A DNA stretch of 64,000 bases from positions 26,620 through 90,619 of the forward strand of contig NZ_JALEGS010000006.1 of the NCBI RefSeq assembly GCF_022763345.1, given 5' to 3'. The DNA is from Phaeodactylibacter sp. Its GTDB lineage: Bacteria; Bacteroidota; Bacteroidia; Chitinophagales; Saprospiraceae. Shown one piece after another: positions 1 to 9,042 of the stretch (positions are counted from its first letter, which is position 1; each line of letters opens with the position of its first letter). Position numbers and translations under genes: made by a program. The notes beneath the pieces are model-generated. The model did no database searches and was not told the DNA's origin. It worked only from the letters and a program-made list of their open reading frames with translations.

Positions 1-349
1 CCCCAAAGGATATGAGCAAAAACCATTTACTGTCCTTAAACACTATCCCATGTCCGGCGTTAAGCAAAAGAAATAAGGACTTTTCCTGCCGCATTTAAAA
101 AGCGTAATAAATATTTGGATAATACGTTAGGTTTTTTACTTTTGCCGAAAGTAGGCGGGTAAACGGAAGACAGTGACTGCGTAAGAAAAAACTGCCCGTT
201 GAACCTAAATTTTTCGCTTACAATTTGCTTAGTTGCGGCTTTTTACCTTTTATAAAATTCCTATCGGTTTGTTTTTTTGATTTTTACTGGCCCCAAGGTT
301 AATCAGGAGCCTAAAAAAACAGCCGGCTAACAACAAACTTTGCCAACCT
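1..349. other. Non-coding stretch at the window edge
   Basis: No supported gene, tRNA or clear terminator was found here. The sequence is AT-rich and ends 1 nt before the DUF2795 start codon, so it probably holds that gene's promoter and leader. I could not find a convincing TAnnTTTG element. Homopolymer runs of T occur around 268-290. Confidence 0.4.
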
Positions 350-571
350 ATGTATTGGACACTTGAACTTGCTCACCATCTGGAAGACGCACCATGGCCA
401 GCTACTCGCGATGAGCTGATCGACTACGCGATTCGCTCCGGAGCGCCTTTGGAAGTGATCGAAAACCTTCAGCAAATGGAGGACGAAGGTGAAGTGTACG
501 AAGGAATGGAAGAAATCTGGCCGGACTATCCCCGTAAGGATGACTTTCTCTTCAATGAAGACGAATATTAA
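350..571 (+). CDS. DUF2795 family protein
   Basis: This 73-aa acidic protein matches the short DUF2795 proteins common in Bacteroidota. Recognisable parts are the opening MYWTLELAHHLEDAPWPAT, the segment DELIDYAIRSGAPLEV, and the acidic tail with WPDYP. The start is the ATG at 350. There is no signal peptide or membrane segment, so it should be cytosolic. The molecular role is not established; a small adaptor or regulatory role is only a guess. It stands alone as a single-gene unit closed by a strong hairpin terminator at 631-674. Confidence 0.85.
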   Translation: MYWTLELAHHLEDAPWPATRDELIDYAIRSGAPLEVIENLQQMEDEGEVYEGMEEIWPDYPRKDDFLFNEDEY

Positions 572-630
572 GCTGAATGCTTTGCTTTTCTGAGCACTCA
601 TTGCTCAAAAAAGTTAGTCACGATTTTAAT

Positions 631-674
631 AAAAGGTTTTGAGTAGCTTGCCAATACTCAAAACCTTTTTTATT
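631..674 (+). terminator. Rho-independent terminator after the DUF2795 gene
   Basis: A perfect 15-bp stem (631-645 with 655-669) encloses a 9-nt loop and is followed by a T-rich run. It lies 60 nt after the DUF2795 stop codon. Confidence 0.85.
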
Positions 675-829
675 TTAGTCCCCCAACGCGTAGCAGACCT
701 GTTTACCCCCTCCCGAATAGTGCAATTTGAACCTGTAATAATTGGCATTCGTCAAAAAAATGCCCTATTTTGAATGTCACAAATTATGCACACTGGCCTC
801 ACCACTAATGGCCTTAACCAATCTAGTAG

Positions 830-2341
830 ATGAAAAACTTACTCGAAATAGCTCGTGTCGTTACGAAGCGAAAAGTACGAAAGATCGAGATTTTTGATGA
901 CCATTCCCTGCGCAACAACAAGAGCAAGTTCAACCAATTCTATGAAGCGTTGCGCGACAATAAGTTCAAAAACGACCGGGAAGCCGCCAGCAACCTCTAT
1001 AAATGCAGCCCCACCGACCCGAAGTACCGGCAGCTTAAGTCCCGCTTCAGAAAGCGCCTGCTCAATACGTTGTTCTTCCTGGACATCAATATGCCTAAGG
1101 CGGCCAACTATGACCGGGCCTACTACTCCTGCCATAAGGATTGGACCCTTGTCAAAACGCTGATTTGGTACAATGCTCCTAACTCAGCAGCACAGCTCGC
1201 CCGGCAAATCCTGACCACTTCCCTGAAATTCAAATTTGCCGACCTCATTATTAACAGTTCCCGCATTTTGAGGGACTATGCAGCTCAGAACGGCAATGAG
1301 CGGGAATATGAGGAATACGACAACTACATCAAGGAGTATAATGATATCCTGAGTGCCGAAATCCGCTCCGAAGAACTCCTGCAGCGAGTCGTCATGAACT
1401 ACTACAAGCCCTTGTCAAAAACTCAGGAGCTTACCGAAAACATTGAGGATTATTGCGAAGCCCTCGTGAGCTTATCCGAGCAGTACGACTCGCCCGTCAT
1501 CTTCTACAATATGTACCTGGTTTGGATCTTTGCCTACGAGATGCAACAGGATTTTGAGTCCATGCTTGAGGTCTGTGAGCAGGGAGAGCAGTTTGTCCAG
1601 AAAAATGCGGTCTATAAACAGCATAAAAAAACCGTAACCTTTCAGACAAAGAAGATGTCGGCTTACCTCCACCTACGCAACTATCGGGATGGACGGGCAA
1701 CTGCCGAACAATGCCTAAAGGAGCTCAAAGCCGGAAGTGAAGACTGGTTCAACTTCATGGACTACTACTTTCTATTGACCATGCATGTCAATAACTCCCT
1801 ACAGAGCGTAGCTATTTTCAAATTGGTGTACAACAACTCCAAGCTCCGCAAACAGGACAACGAGACGGTTGAAAAATGGGACATATACGAAGGTTATATT
1901 GAATACCTGATTCTGGTGGAGGGGAAAGAGAACCCGGTTCTCCAAAAACAGCAAAACAAACAATTTCGCCCCTCTAAATTTATCGGAAAATCCGCGCTTT
2001 ACAACAAGGAGCAGCGGATCTTTACGGTCCACGTGCTCATTCTCCAGATACTTTTCCTCTTAGAGGAACGCAAATTCAATGAAGTAATGGAGCGGATCGA
2101 CCGGCTGAAAAAGTATGCCAACCGGCAACTGCGGCGGGAAGAGTACCACCGGCCGGTACAGTTCATCCGGCTGCTGCAGCAATACGCCAAATCTGACTTC
2201 CAACCAAGTGAGACCACCGGGACGGAACGGTACCTGAACCAGCTGAAAAGTGTCCCCTTTTTCTACAGAGGGGTCAATGCGGAGTTGGAAATTATACCCT
2301 ACGAAATGCTTTGGGAGCGCATTCAGCAGTATGTCCGGTAG
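830..2341 (+). CDS. Conserved hypothetical protein, probably all-helical repeat
   Basis: A 503-aa protein with no signal peptide and no membrane segment. The composition is rich in Leu, Glu, Lys, Arg, Tyr and Asn, with many amphipathic helix-like stretches, which suggests a TPR-like solenoid; I see no clean TPR consensus. The N-terminus is basic (VTKRKVRKIEIFDD), and residues 40-80 contain a conserved-looking patch (NLYKCSPTDPKYRQLKSRFRK). The ATG at 830 gives a natural start. It is the only gene between two terminator-bounded units and lies 182 bp before cmk on the same strand. Function unknown. Confidence 0.7.
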   Translation: MKNLLEIARVVTKRKVRKIEIFDDHSLRNNKSKFNQFYEALRDNKFKNDREAASNLYKCSPTDPKYRQLKSRFRKRLLNTLFFLDINMPKAANYDRAYYSCHKDWTLVKTLIWYNAPNSAAQLARQILTTSLKFKFADLIINSSRILRDYAAQNGNEREYEEYDNYIKEYNDILSAEIRSEELLQRVVMNYYKPLSKTQELTENIEDYCEALVSLSEQYDSPVIFYNMYLVWIFAYEMQQDFESMLEVCEQGEQFVQKNAVYKQHKKTVTFQTKKMSAYLHLRNYRDGRATAEQCLKELKAGSEDWFNFMDYYFLLTMHVNNSLQSVAIFKLVYNNSKLRKQDNETVEKWDIYEGYIEYLILVEGKENPVLQKQQNKQFRPSKFIGKSALYNKEQRIFTVHVLILQILFLLEERKFNEVMERIDRLKKYANRQLRREEYHRPVQFIRLLQQYAKSDFQPSETTGTERYLNQLKSVPFFYRGVNAELEIIPYEMLWERIQQYVR

Positions 2342-2523
2342 CAGCGTAGCTTTAGACAAATGATTCTACTCAGGAAGCCTCACCAATTTCAATCCAGTTA
2401 TCTACAGGGTTTTCAGGGGCAATGCCGTTTCTAAAATCAGCGGCAGGAAGTCCGTACCAGAGGTGGTTTTGAAAAAGTCGGCAGCAGTTCGTTATCTTTA
2501 CCGTCCGGAAAAACCAAGCCTAC

Positions 2524-3186
2524 GTGAAAAAAATCATTATAGCCATTGATGGCTACTCTTCCTGCGGAAAAAGCACACTTGCCAAATCCCTCGCCAGCCA
2601 CCTCGGCTATACCTATATCGACTCAGGGGCGATGTACCGGGCTGTCACTCTGTTTTTACTGGAGCACGGCATCAAAGTAGAAGATCACGATCGGGTGCAG
2701 GCAGCCTTGCAGGACATCAATATCCGCTTTGCAGAAAACAACCATACCCTGCTCAATGGCAGGGATGTAGAAAGGGAAATCCGGCAGATGTCCGTTTCCA
2801 ATTACGTTAGCGAGGTGGCAGCTGTTCCGGAAGTTCGCCGGGCTATGGTCAGTCAGCAGCAGCAAATGGGAGAAGAACGGGGCATCGTTATGGACGGTAG
2901 GGATATCGGAACAGTGGTCTTCCCAAAGGCGGAGCTTAAAATTTTTCTCACCGCAGACCCGGAAATCAGGGCGCGCAGAAGGTACGATGAACTTGCTCAA
3001 AAGGGGCAGGAAGCTACCCTAGAAGCCGTCAAGGCAAACCTGACGCACCGAGATCATATTGATTCCACCCGTGAAGACAGCCCGTTGCGGCAGGCAGCAG
3101 ATGCTGTGATTATTGACAATACTTTGCTGAACCGGGAGGAGCAACTGGAGCGGGCAATTTTTCTGGCCCGTCAGGCCGGTGCCTAA
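2524..3186 (+). CDS. cmk: Cytidylate kinase (CMP kinase)
   Basis: Phosphorylates CMP and dCMP with ATP in cytosolic pyrimidine nucleotide salvage and synthesis. The 220-aa length is typical. The P-loop is IDGYSSCGKST (residues 8-18), in the Bacteroidota form with Cys before GKS. It is followed by the CMP-binding YIDSGAMYRAV segment, the DGRDIGTVVFPKA motif near residue 122, and the RARRRYDEL lid region. The start codon is GTG at 2524, which places the P-loop correctly. The gene ends 6 nt before a bidirectional terminator. Confidence 0.97.
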   Translation: MKKIIIAIDGYSSCGKSTLAKSLASHLGYTYIDSGAMYRAVTLFLLEHGIKVEDHDRVQAALQDINIRFAENNHTLLNGRDVEREIRQMSVSNYVSEVAAVPEVRRAMVSQQQQMGEERGIVMDGRDIGTVVFPKAELKIFLTADPEIRARRRYDELAQKGQEATLEAVKANLTHRDHIDSTREDSPLRQAADAVIIDNTLLNREEQLERAIFLARQAGA

Positions 3187-3191
3187 AACAG

Positions 3192-3233
3192 AAAAGCGTG
3201 GGCTGCCCCAAAGGGGCGGACCCACGCTTTTTT
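3192..3233. terminator. Bidirectional terminator between cmk and the Nudix-like gene
   Basis: The stem AAGCGTGGG/CCCACGCTT is extended inward by GCCCC/GGGGC and flanked by A-run and T-run on opposite sides. It can therefore end both the cmk transcript (+) and the convergent Nudix-like transcript (-). Confidence 0.9.
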
Positions 3234-3249
3234 CTGGTAGGGACTTTTT

Positions 3250-3672
3250 TTAGAGGTCCTTCACAGAGTTACGGTCTACCAGAATATCTTTTAGTTCTTT
3301 CAGAAATTCATATTGATGAGGCATTACTTTTTTCACAGCCTCTTTAAGGGCAAAGTAAGTGCCTTTTTCCATGCTCTTTATCTTATCCTTGAGGTACTGC
3401 GCATCCTCTGAGAGCATCGACTTCAGGGATGGAATTTCATGCCAATCGCCCTCTACCGCTACGGCATTTTCCAAATCACCACTGTCCTGCGCCACCGGGT
3501 CTAGCTCGATGAGCCGGTCCTCTTCGATGAAAGTGCGGGACTTATCGTCGTCCATTGCACCCTGTGGGAGATCCCATTTGGTGCCTTTTTCATCCGCATT
3601 GACCAAAAAAATCTCGAGCCCCTGCTCCCGGAACCGGTATATGATAAGGTTAGCTTTCTTCCGTAACTTCAT
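3250..3672 (-). CDS. Degenerate Nudix-domain protein
   Basis: This 140-aa protein opens like a Nudix hydrolase (KKANLIIYRFREQGLEIFLV, then KWDLPQGAM near residue 36), but the catalytic Nudix box is not recognisable. The expected G-x5-E-x7-REUxEE region is replaced by a short acidic segment (DDDKSRTFIEEDRLIELDP). The C-terminal half is helical (TYFALKEAVKKVMPHQYEFLKEL). It is therefore either a non-catalytic Nudix-fold protein or an enzyme with a shifted metal site. Cytosolic, no signal peptide. The ATG at 3672 is chosen. The upstream gene on the same strand is a membrane-anchored unknown 109 bp away. Confidence 0.6.
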   Translation of the reverse strand: MKLRKKANLIIYRFREQGLEIFLVNADEKGTKWDLPQGAMDDDKSRTFIEEDRLIELDPVAQDSGDLENAVAVEGDWHEIPSLKSMLSEDAQYLKDKIKSMEKGTYFALKEAVKKVMPHQYEFLKELKDILVDRNSVKDL

Positions 3673-3781
3673 AGTACATTAAGTTGACCTGTAGGATTCA
3701 GTTCCCAAACAGGTGTGCATATAAATGGTTCATCAAAGCTAGACGAATGGATGGGAAACCAGAAATGATTTTCCGGTTTTT

Positions 3782-4450
3782 TTACGATTTCAACGTACGA
3801 TGCACCAATTCCAAGGTAGCCAAAGCGAGAAATACATCTTTTTCTTCTTCGCCCAGATCATTCGGCACAAATTGGAAGGCGCGTTGCCCAAGGGCATCAT
3901 CTGTTGCCTCCGGAGGGTCTACCAGGCTGCCCAACTCCCGGTCAGCGGTACGCACAGGCAACAGGCGGTTCGCAGGCTGCCCAAGCTTGGCTACCGGCTT
4001 ACTGCCTTTAGGGCTGTAGAGGGTACCGTCTTCTTTCAGTGTCCCGAGCTGTCGCTGCCCGGCAGCAATGCGCACCCCTTTTTTGTCTTTGATGTAAGAA
4101 TAGGATTTTTCGCCAGTTTCTGCATAAAGAATCGCCTTCTGCCCCGGCCCGGAGTACTCCTTGTAAGTATAAGCCAATACCGGCTCATGGTAAATGGTCG
4201 TGAACACGCCTTTTGCCGTTTTCCCAAATCGCTTACGTACAGAACGTTGCACCTGATTAAAGGAAAACGCATCGAGTTCCTCAGAAGAAACCGGGACCAG
4301 CTCGGGCTTCCACCCCTGCATGTCTTCTTTTAATTGTTGCATGTCCTGAAACAAACGTTTGTCGCCCGGCATGAAGTTTTTGAGCCCCCGCGCCAGCAGG
4401 ACCGCTCCGGTCAATGCAACCAATAGTGTGATTAATGCAAATAAACCCAT
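3782..4450 (-). CDS. Hypothetical protein with N-terminal membrane anchor
   Basis: A 222-aa protein whose first 20 residues form one hydrophobic segment (MGLFALITLLVALTGAVLLA) with no clear cleavage site, so it is probably a bitopic anchor. The rest is soluble and moderately basic, with a VRKRFGKTAKGVFTTIYHEP segment near residue 70. The family was not recognised. It lies 26 bp downstream of the SH3 lipoprotein gene on the same strand, so the two are likely cotranscribed and may act together in the envelope. Function unknown. Confidence 0.6.
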   Translation of the reverse strand: MGLFALITLLVALTGAVLLARGLKNFMPGDKRLFQDMQQLKEDMQGWKPELVPVSSEELDAFSFNQVQRSVRKRFGKTAKGVFTTIYHEPVLAYTYKEYSGPGQKAILYAETGEKSYSYIKDKKGVRIAAGQRQLGTLKEDGTLYSPKGSKPVAKLGQPANRLLPVRTADRELGSLVDPPEATDDALGQRAFQFVPNDLGEEEKDVFLALATLELVHRTLKS

Positions 4451-4476
4451 TTGATTGTGGTTGGTAAGCGTCTAAA

Positions 4477-5562
4477 TTAATGCCCTGCCCTGAAATTGAA
4501 ACGGCGTTCTTGTACAGCCGCAGTATCACGCAGCGCTTGCAGGCTTTGATGCAAAGCTAAGGTATCTGCAGGCGTTAACACAGTAAATGTAGTATCAAGT
4601 ATGGATTTCAACTCCTGCTGCACTTTTTCCTTTGCCTCCCAGTATAGAACAGTTGGCCCGGTCATATCGTTGATAATGAGTGCTTTGAGTTGGTCGATTT
4701 CCGGCCCAGCTAAGTCCCGGTGCTGTTGGGTTTGGTCTAATCGGCTCAAAAAAGAAGTGTGCACGCCTTTGCCAAGCAGGCTGAATACGCTTCTGTTGTC
4801 TACTTCCAACTTCCAGGCCGGGTACAAATAGCCGATGCTGTCTACCGGGAATGCGGCGTAGTAAAGCTCCAGCAGCGCATCATCAGCAGGGTTTTCAGAA
4901 TGGTGAGCCGCAGCCTCAAAGGCTTTGTAATCGACATAAAACTGCCAGCTACCGGCTGATGCAACCCAGGATACCGAAAGTGCAGGGAGGAGACGGGCAA
5001 CTTCCGATGCCATTCCGGGCGGCTGCAGCTGCATCATTAAGGTGAGTTGCTCACACAATTGATGCGCCTGCCGTATGGTTTGCACCACTGAAGCCCCCCC
5101 TTCCATCTCATGGAATGCCTCAGCATACCTTACGGCTTCCTGAGCAAGCTCCTTTCCGAGCAACGCTTTCAGCCGTAGCCCTTCCGGAACCTCTCCGGTG
5201 ACAACAGCTGCATGTACCCACCCTTCGGTTCCTGCTTCCGTACGCACCAAAAGCCAGGGCTGATAAAAAGTCTTTTCTCCAATTGTAAGCCGGGTGGTCT
5301 GTTCGCTAACCGGCCCCAGCAATTCAAGCAGCTCACCTTTTTGAATATCGCTCAGCCCCCGGCTCCCGACATCCGGAGCTTCGCGGACTTGAAAAAGCGG
5401 CACCCCCAATTCAACAACCGGATACGCAGGGCCACTTTTCCGGGAATTTTCGACAGCTGCGGCTCCGTCTTCTTCGTCAGGTGCTTCCGAAACCGTAGCT
5501 TCACCACAACTCAGGATCAGCAGACTGCAAAGAGCAGCTAATAAAAAAAGCCCATTTTTCAT
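4477..5562 (-). CDS. Lipoprotein with SH3-like domain
   Basis: The start is taken as the ATG at 5562, giving MKNGLFLLAALCSLLILSC with a lipobox Cys at residue 19; a TTG nine bases upstream is less likely. After an acidic linker comes a bacterial SH3-like region, about residues 45-120 (LFQVREAPDVGSRGLSDIQ, then LLGP and a WLLVRTEAGTEGWVHA strand). The remaining 240 residues look helical and match no family I recognise. Bacterial SH3 domains often bind peptidoglycan or peptides, so a periplasmic or outer-membrane cell-wall role is possible. It is followed closely by the membrane-anchored gene at 3782. Confidence 0.7.
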   Translation of the reverse strand: MKNGLFLLAALCSLLILSCGEATVSEAPDEEDGAAAVENSRKSGPAYPVVELGVPLFQVREAPDVGSRGLSDIQKGELLELLGPVSEQTTRLTIGEKTFYQPWLLVRTEAGTEGWVHAAVVTGEVPEGLRLKALLGKELAQEAVRYAEAFHEMEGGASVVQTIRQAHQLCEQLTLMMQLQPPGMASEVARLLPALSVSWVASAGSWQFYVDYKAFEAAAHHSENPADDALLELYYAAFPVDSIGYLYPAWKLEVDNRSVFSLLGKGVHTSFLSRLDQTQQHRDLAGPEIDQLKALIINDMTGPTVLYWEAKEKVQQELKSILDTTFTVLTPADTLALHQSLQALRDTAAVQERRFNFRAGH

Positions 5563-5574
5563 AAATCCCAATTG

Positions 5575-5612
5575 AAAAAACGCCCACTCCAGACTCTTGC
5601 CTGAAATGGGCG
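5575..5612 (-). terminator. Terminator after the primary sigma factor gene
   Basis: On the minus strand, CGCCCA...TGGGCG with an inner CAG/CTG pairing is followed directly by six T residues (AAAAAA at 5575-5580 on the plus strand). It sits between the sigma gene stop and the SH3 lipoprotein start. Confidence 0.8.
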
Positions 5613-5638
5613 CTAACTTTTTATATCACGCAAATGCA

Positions 5639-6508
5639 CTACCCCAGATAAGACTTCAGCGCATTTCGGTTATAAGATTTACGCAGGCGGCGGATGGCCC
5701 GCTCCTTGATTTGCCGCACCCGCTCCCGGGTCAGGCCATAAAGGTCACCGATTTCCTCCAGGGTCAGCGACTTTTGGCCGTTGAGCCCATAGTAAGAGGA
5801 CAGCACCTCCACCTCGCGGGGCGAAAGTATAGACAAGCCCTGCTGCACTTCGTCTTTAAGCGACTGATCCATTAAAGAGCCATCGGGGCTTGCACCTTCT
5901 TCGTCAATAGAAATAACATCCAGCATAGTGCTGTCGCCATCTTCTCCACTCATTGGGGCATCTACGGAAACATGCCGGCCGTTGCCTTTCAGCATATTGG
6001 AAATTTCCTTAGGTGTCATGCCCAGCAAATCAGCCAGTTCTTCATGCGTAGGCTCTCGTTCGAACTCCTGCACAAAAGCCAGGAATGCCTCGTTGACTTT
6101 ATTATAGGAGCCGACCTTATTGAGCGGCAGCCTAACAATCCGTGAGTACTCCACGATGGCTTGCAGGATAGACTGCCGAATCCACCAGACCGCATAAGAG
6201 ATGAACTTAAAGCCTTTAGTTTCATCAAAACGGCGGGCCGCTTTCATTAGGCCGACATTCCCTTCATTGATCAAATCACTAAGGGACAGCCCCTGATTCT
6301 GATACTGTTTGGCTACGGATACGACAAAACGGAGATTGGAGCGGGTTAGCTTATCGAGTGCTTCCTGATCGCCCTGTCGGATGCGCCGGGCTAGTTCGGC
6401 TTCTTCCTCCGGAGCAAGCATTGGAATTTTACCAATGTCATTCAAATACTTGTCGAGGGCAAGGCTCTCCCTGGCCGTGATTTTATTTGTAATTTTCAAC
6501 TGACGCAT
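5639..6508 (-). CDS. rpoD: Primary RNA polymerase sigma factor (sigma-70, RpoD/SigA)
   Basis: A 289-aa sigma-70, matching the short Bacteroidota housekeeping sigma that lacks region 1.1. The true start is the ATG at 6508 ([22 protein letters not shown]); the TTG at 6514 is disfavoured. Region 1.2 covers residues 15-45. Region 2 contains [21 protein letters not shown] and then [13 protein letters not shown]. Region 3 is around 130-210. Region 4 ends with the helix-turn-helix [21 protein letters not shown]. It should recognise the TTG / TAnnTTTG promoters seen across this window. It forms its own unit with a terminator at 5575-5612. Confidence 0.96.
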   Translation of the reverse strand: MRQLKITNKITARESLALDKYLNDIGKIPMLAPEEEAELARRIRQGDQEALDKLTRSNLRFVVSVAKQYQNQGLSLSDLINEGNVGLMKAARRFDETKGFKFISYAVWWIRQSILQAIVEYSRIVRLPLNKVGSYNKVNEAFLAFVQEFEREPTHEELADLLGMTPKEISNMLKGNGRHVSVDAPMSGEDGDSTMLDVISIDEEGASPDGSLMDQSLKDEVQQGLSILSPREVEVLSSYYGLNGQKSLTLEEIGDLYGLTRERVRQIKERAIRRLRKSYNRNALKSYLG

Positions 6509-6514
6509 AAGCAA

Positions 6515-6846
6515 GGTAATTTTAGGGTTAGCTATTCCACACTGTAAATTTACGCTAAACAGGCAGAAAAGTTGCCCCTTTTATGGAAACTTGACTTTTT
6601 AGAAAAAAGGCATTAAATGCACCTTTTCCATTTAAAATACAACTATTATTTCAAAATAGTTCCGTAGTTGAGGTTCGTTGCCGCACACTATATGGTAGTT
6701 TTCTCAGATTTTCTCAGCTTTTGAAGCCGTTGAGCCCCTGTTTTAAGGTCTTTTTCTCTTTTCCATTTTGTCACTGCCCCAACAAAAAAGCCGGGCTCCA
6801 CAATATTGCAGAAGCCCGGCTAATCTGTTAATTCACTAATATCGTA
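6515..6846. other. Intergenic stretch between pnp and the sigma factor gene
   Basis: The stretch holds the pnp terminator (6783-6821) at one end and the sigma-factor leader at the other. TAAATTTA at 6545-6552 is a possible imperfect -7 element for the sigma gene. A small AT-rich hairpin (AACTATT/AATAGTT, 6641-6661) lies in the middle. No ORF is convincing. Confidence 0.45.
6783..6821 (-). terminator. Terminator after pnp
   Basis: The minus-strand stem AGCCGGGC/GCCCGGCT (6789-6796 with 6814-6821) is followed by a T-rich run (TTTTTTGTT). It lies 26 nt after the pnp stop codon. Confidence 0.85.
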
Positions 6847-9042
6847 TTAGTCGCGGTTGCGGCGGTTGCCACCTCCACGGTTATCGTCGCGTCCGTTATC
6901 ACGGTCTCCGCCACCTTCCGGCCTTGGCAGGAGTGCTTTGCGGGATAAACGCAGCTTACCGGTCTTTTTATCTACGCCAATAAGCTTCACCCGTACCTCA
7001 TCACCTTCCTGGAAGAAGTCCTCCACACGCTCAACGCGGGCGTGGTCAATCTCCGAAACGTGCAGCAGACCGCTCTTGCCCATAAAGTCTACAAAGACCC
7101 CGTAAGGCATAACGGTTTTCACAACAGCATCGTAGGTGTCGCCCACAGATGGCGTGAACGTGATGCGGCGGATGCGCGCCAGGGCAGCGTCAATTGACTC
7201 TTTGTTTTCACTGGCAATGCTGACCACACCTTCATCCCCAACCTCTTCAATGTTGATGTTGGTGCCGGTCTCTGCCTGAATCTCCTGTATCACTTTACCA
7301 CCCGGGCCAATTACGGCGCCAATAAAGCTCTTATCAATAATGATCTCAACGATGCGTGGTGCATGCGGCTTGAGGTCTTCGCGTGGTGCTTCGAGGGCTT
7401 TTTTCATCTCATTGAGGATGTGAAGCCGTCCTTCACGCGCCTGATTCAGTGCTTTCTCCAGCTCTTCGTATGGCAAGCCGTCAATTTTAATGTCCATCTG
7501 GCAAGCCGTGATACCATTTTCGGTACCCGTCACTTTGAAGTCCATATCGCCCAGTGCATCCTCGTCGCCCAGGATGTCAGACAAGATAGCCGTTCTTTTG
7601 CCATCAGAAATCATACCCATTGCGATACCGGAAACCGGTGCCTTGATTTGGATACCGCCGTCCATCAGGGCCAGCGCGCCTGCACAAACCGTTGCCATGG
7701 AAGAGGAGCCATTGGACTCCAGGATATCGGAAACAATACGGATGGTATAGGGCATTTCTTCCGGCATCACTTTTTTCAGGGAGCGGGCGGCCAGGTTGGC
7801 GTGCCCCACCTCACGGCGGCCAGGGCCACGCATTGGCTTGATTTCCCCTACGGAAAATGCCGGGAAGTTGTAGTGGAGGATGAAATTGGAAAAGCTGTGG
7901 TCCATTGCAGTATCCACCATCAGCTCGTCCTGCTTGGTACCCAGGGTCAGGGAGGTCAGGGACTGGGTTTCGCCGCGGGTGAATACAGCTGAACCATGAG
8001 CGGAAGGCAGGTAGTCTACCTCGCACCAAATGTCACGGATTTCATCAAACTTACGGCCATCGAGGCGACGGCTGTCTGTCAGCACCATCTCGCGGATGAC
8101 TTCTTTCTTGAATTTGTCGTAGTAGCCCTTTATCTCATCGCCGTACTCCTCCATGAACTCCTCGCTCTTCTCTTCCTTCAGCTTTTCCATCAGCTCCTCG
8201 ATGATGGCTTTGAAGCCCTCCTTACGCGCCACTTTATCCAGCGCGCCGGCAGCTACTTCATGAATTTTATCACGAGTGTTGCTTTCCACAATCTCTTTAA
8301 CCTCGTCCTCCACTACCGGTGGAACAAATTCGCGCTTCACTGTTGCTTTTTCGCCGACCTTCTCCGCCAGGTCCAACTGCGCCTGACACTGCACCTTAAT
8401 CGCTTCATGCCCAATCTTAATAGCTTCGATCAGGGCGCTTTCAGGCACCTCATTGGCTTCACCTTCCACCATCATTACATTGTCCATTGTAGCGGCAACG
8501 ATGATATCCAGGTCTGCATTTTCAAGATCAGAGCGGAAAGGGTTAACAATATAACGGCCGTTGATACGCGCCACACGCACCTCAGAGATCGGACCCGCGA
8601 AAGGGATATCGGATACCGCCAGGGCTGAAGAAGCAGCCAGGGCCGCAAATGCATCAGGCAGCACTTCCTGTTCACCGGAAATGAGATTGATAATGACCTG
8701 TGTATCGTTCATATAGCCATCCGGGAAGAGCGGGCGGATTGCCCGGTCTACCAAGCGCGAAATCAGTACTTCGTAATCAGATAACTTAGCTTCCCGGCGG
8801 AAGAAGTTGCCGGGGATACGGCCTGCTGAGGCGTACTTTTCCTGATAATCGACGGAGAGGGGGAAGAAAGGCTGTCCTTCCCGGGCTTCTTTGGCAGAAA
8901 CCACGGAACAAAAGAGCATCGTGTCTCCGACACGGATCACAACCGAACCATCAGCCTGAGTCGCCAACTTACCGGTTTCAATAGTTACGGTCCGTCCATC
9001 AGGTAGGTCAAAGGACGTGGTAATAGGAGTTTGTAATCCCAT
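6847..9042 (-). CDS. pnp: Polyribonucleotide nucleotidyltransferase (PNPase)
   Basis: Degrades RNA 3'-to-5' by phosphorolysis and can add tails in reverse; cytosolic, normally a trimer and part of RNA turnover. The 731-aa length is normal. Order: RNase PH domain 1 (residues about 10-140), linking helical domain, RNase PH domain 2 (about 320-530, including FSVGEIKPMRGPGRREVGHA), KH domain (IIIDKSFIGAVIGPGGKVIQ), S1 domain (VVKTVMPYGVFVDFMGKSGL), and a Gly/Arg/Asp/Asn-rich tail (DNGRDDNRGGGNRRNRD) that may bind RNA. It follows rpsO in the same direction, the classic rpsO-pnp order, but with a 456-bp gap. Confidence 0.98.
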   Translation of the reverse strand: MGLQTPITTSFDLPDGRTVTIETGKLATQADGSVVIRVGDTMLFCSVVSAKEAREGQPFFPLSVDYQEKYASAGRIPGNFFRREAKLSDYEVLISRLVDRAIRPLFPDGYMNDTQVIINLISGEQEVLPDAFAALAASSALAVSDIPFAGPISEVRVARINGRYIVNPFRSDLENADLDIIVAATMDNVMMVEGEANEVPESALIEAIKIGHEAIKVQCQAQLDLAEKVGEKATVKREFVPPVVEDEVKEIVESNTRDKIHEVAAGALDKVARKEGFKAIIEELMEKLKEEKSEEFMEEYGDEIKGYYDKFKKEVIREMVLTDSRRLDGRKFDEIRDIWCEVDYLPSAHGSAVFTRGETQSLTSLTLGTKQDELMVDTAMDHSFSNFILHYNFPAFSVGEIKPMRGPGRREVGHANLAARSLKKVMPEEMPYTIRIVSDILESNGSSSMATVCAGALALMDGGIQIKAPVSGIAMGMISDGKRTAILSDILGDEDALGDMDFKVTGTENGITACQMDIKIDGLPYEELEKALNQAREGRLHILNEMKKALEAPREDLKPHAPRIVEIIIDKSFIGAVIGPGGKVIQEIQAETGTNINIEEVGDEGVVSIASENKESIDAALARIRRITFTPSVGDTYDAVVKTVMPYGVFVDFMGKSGLLHVSEIDHARVERVEDFFQEGDEVRVKLIGVDKKTGKLRLSRKALLPRPEGGGDRDNGRDDNRGGGNRRNRD

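Noticed and set aside
5639..6514. TTG start at 6514 for the sigma factor gene
   Set aside because: The ATG six bases downstream gives the conserved MRQLKI start of Bacteroidota primary sigma factors.
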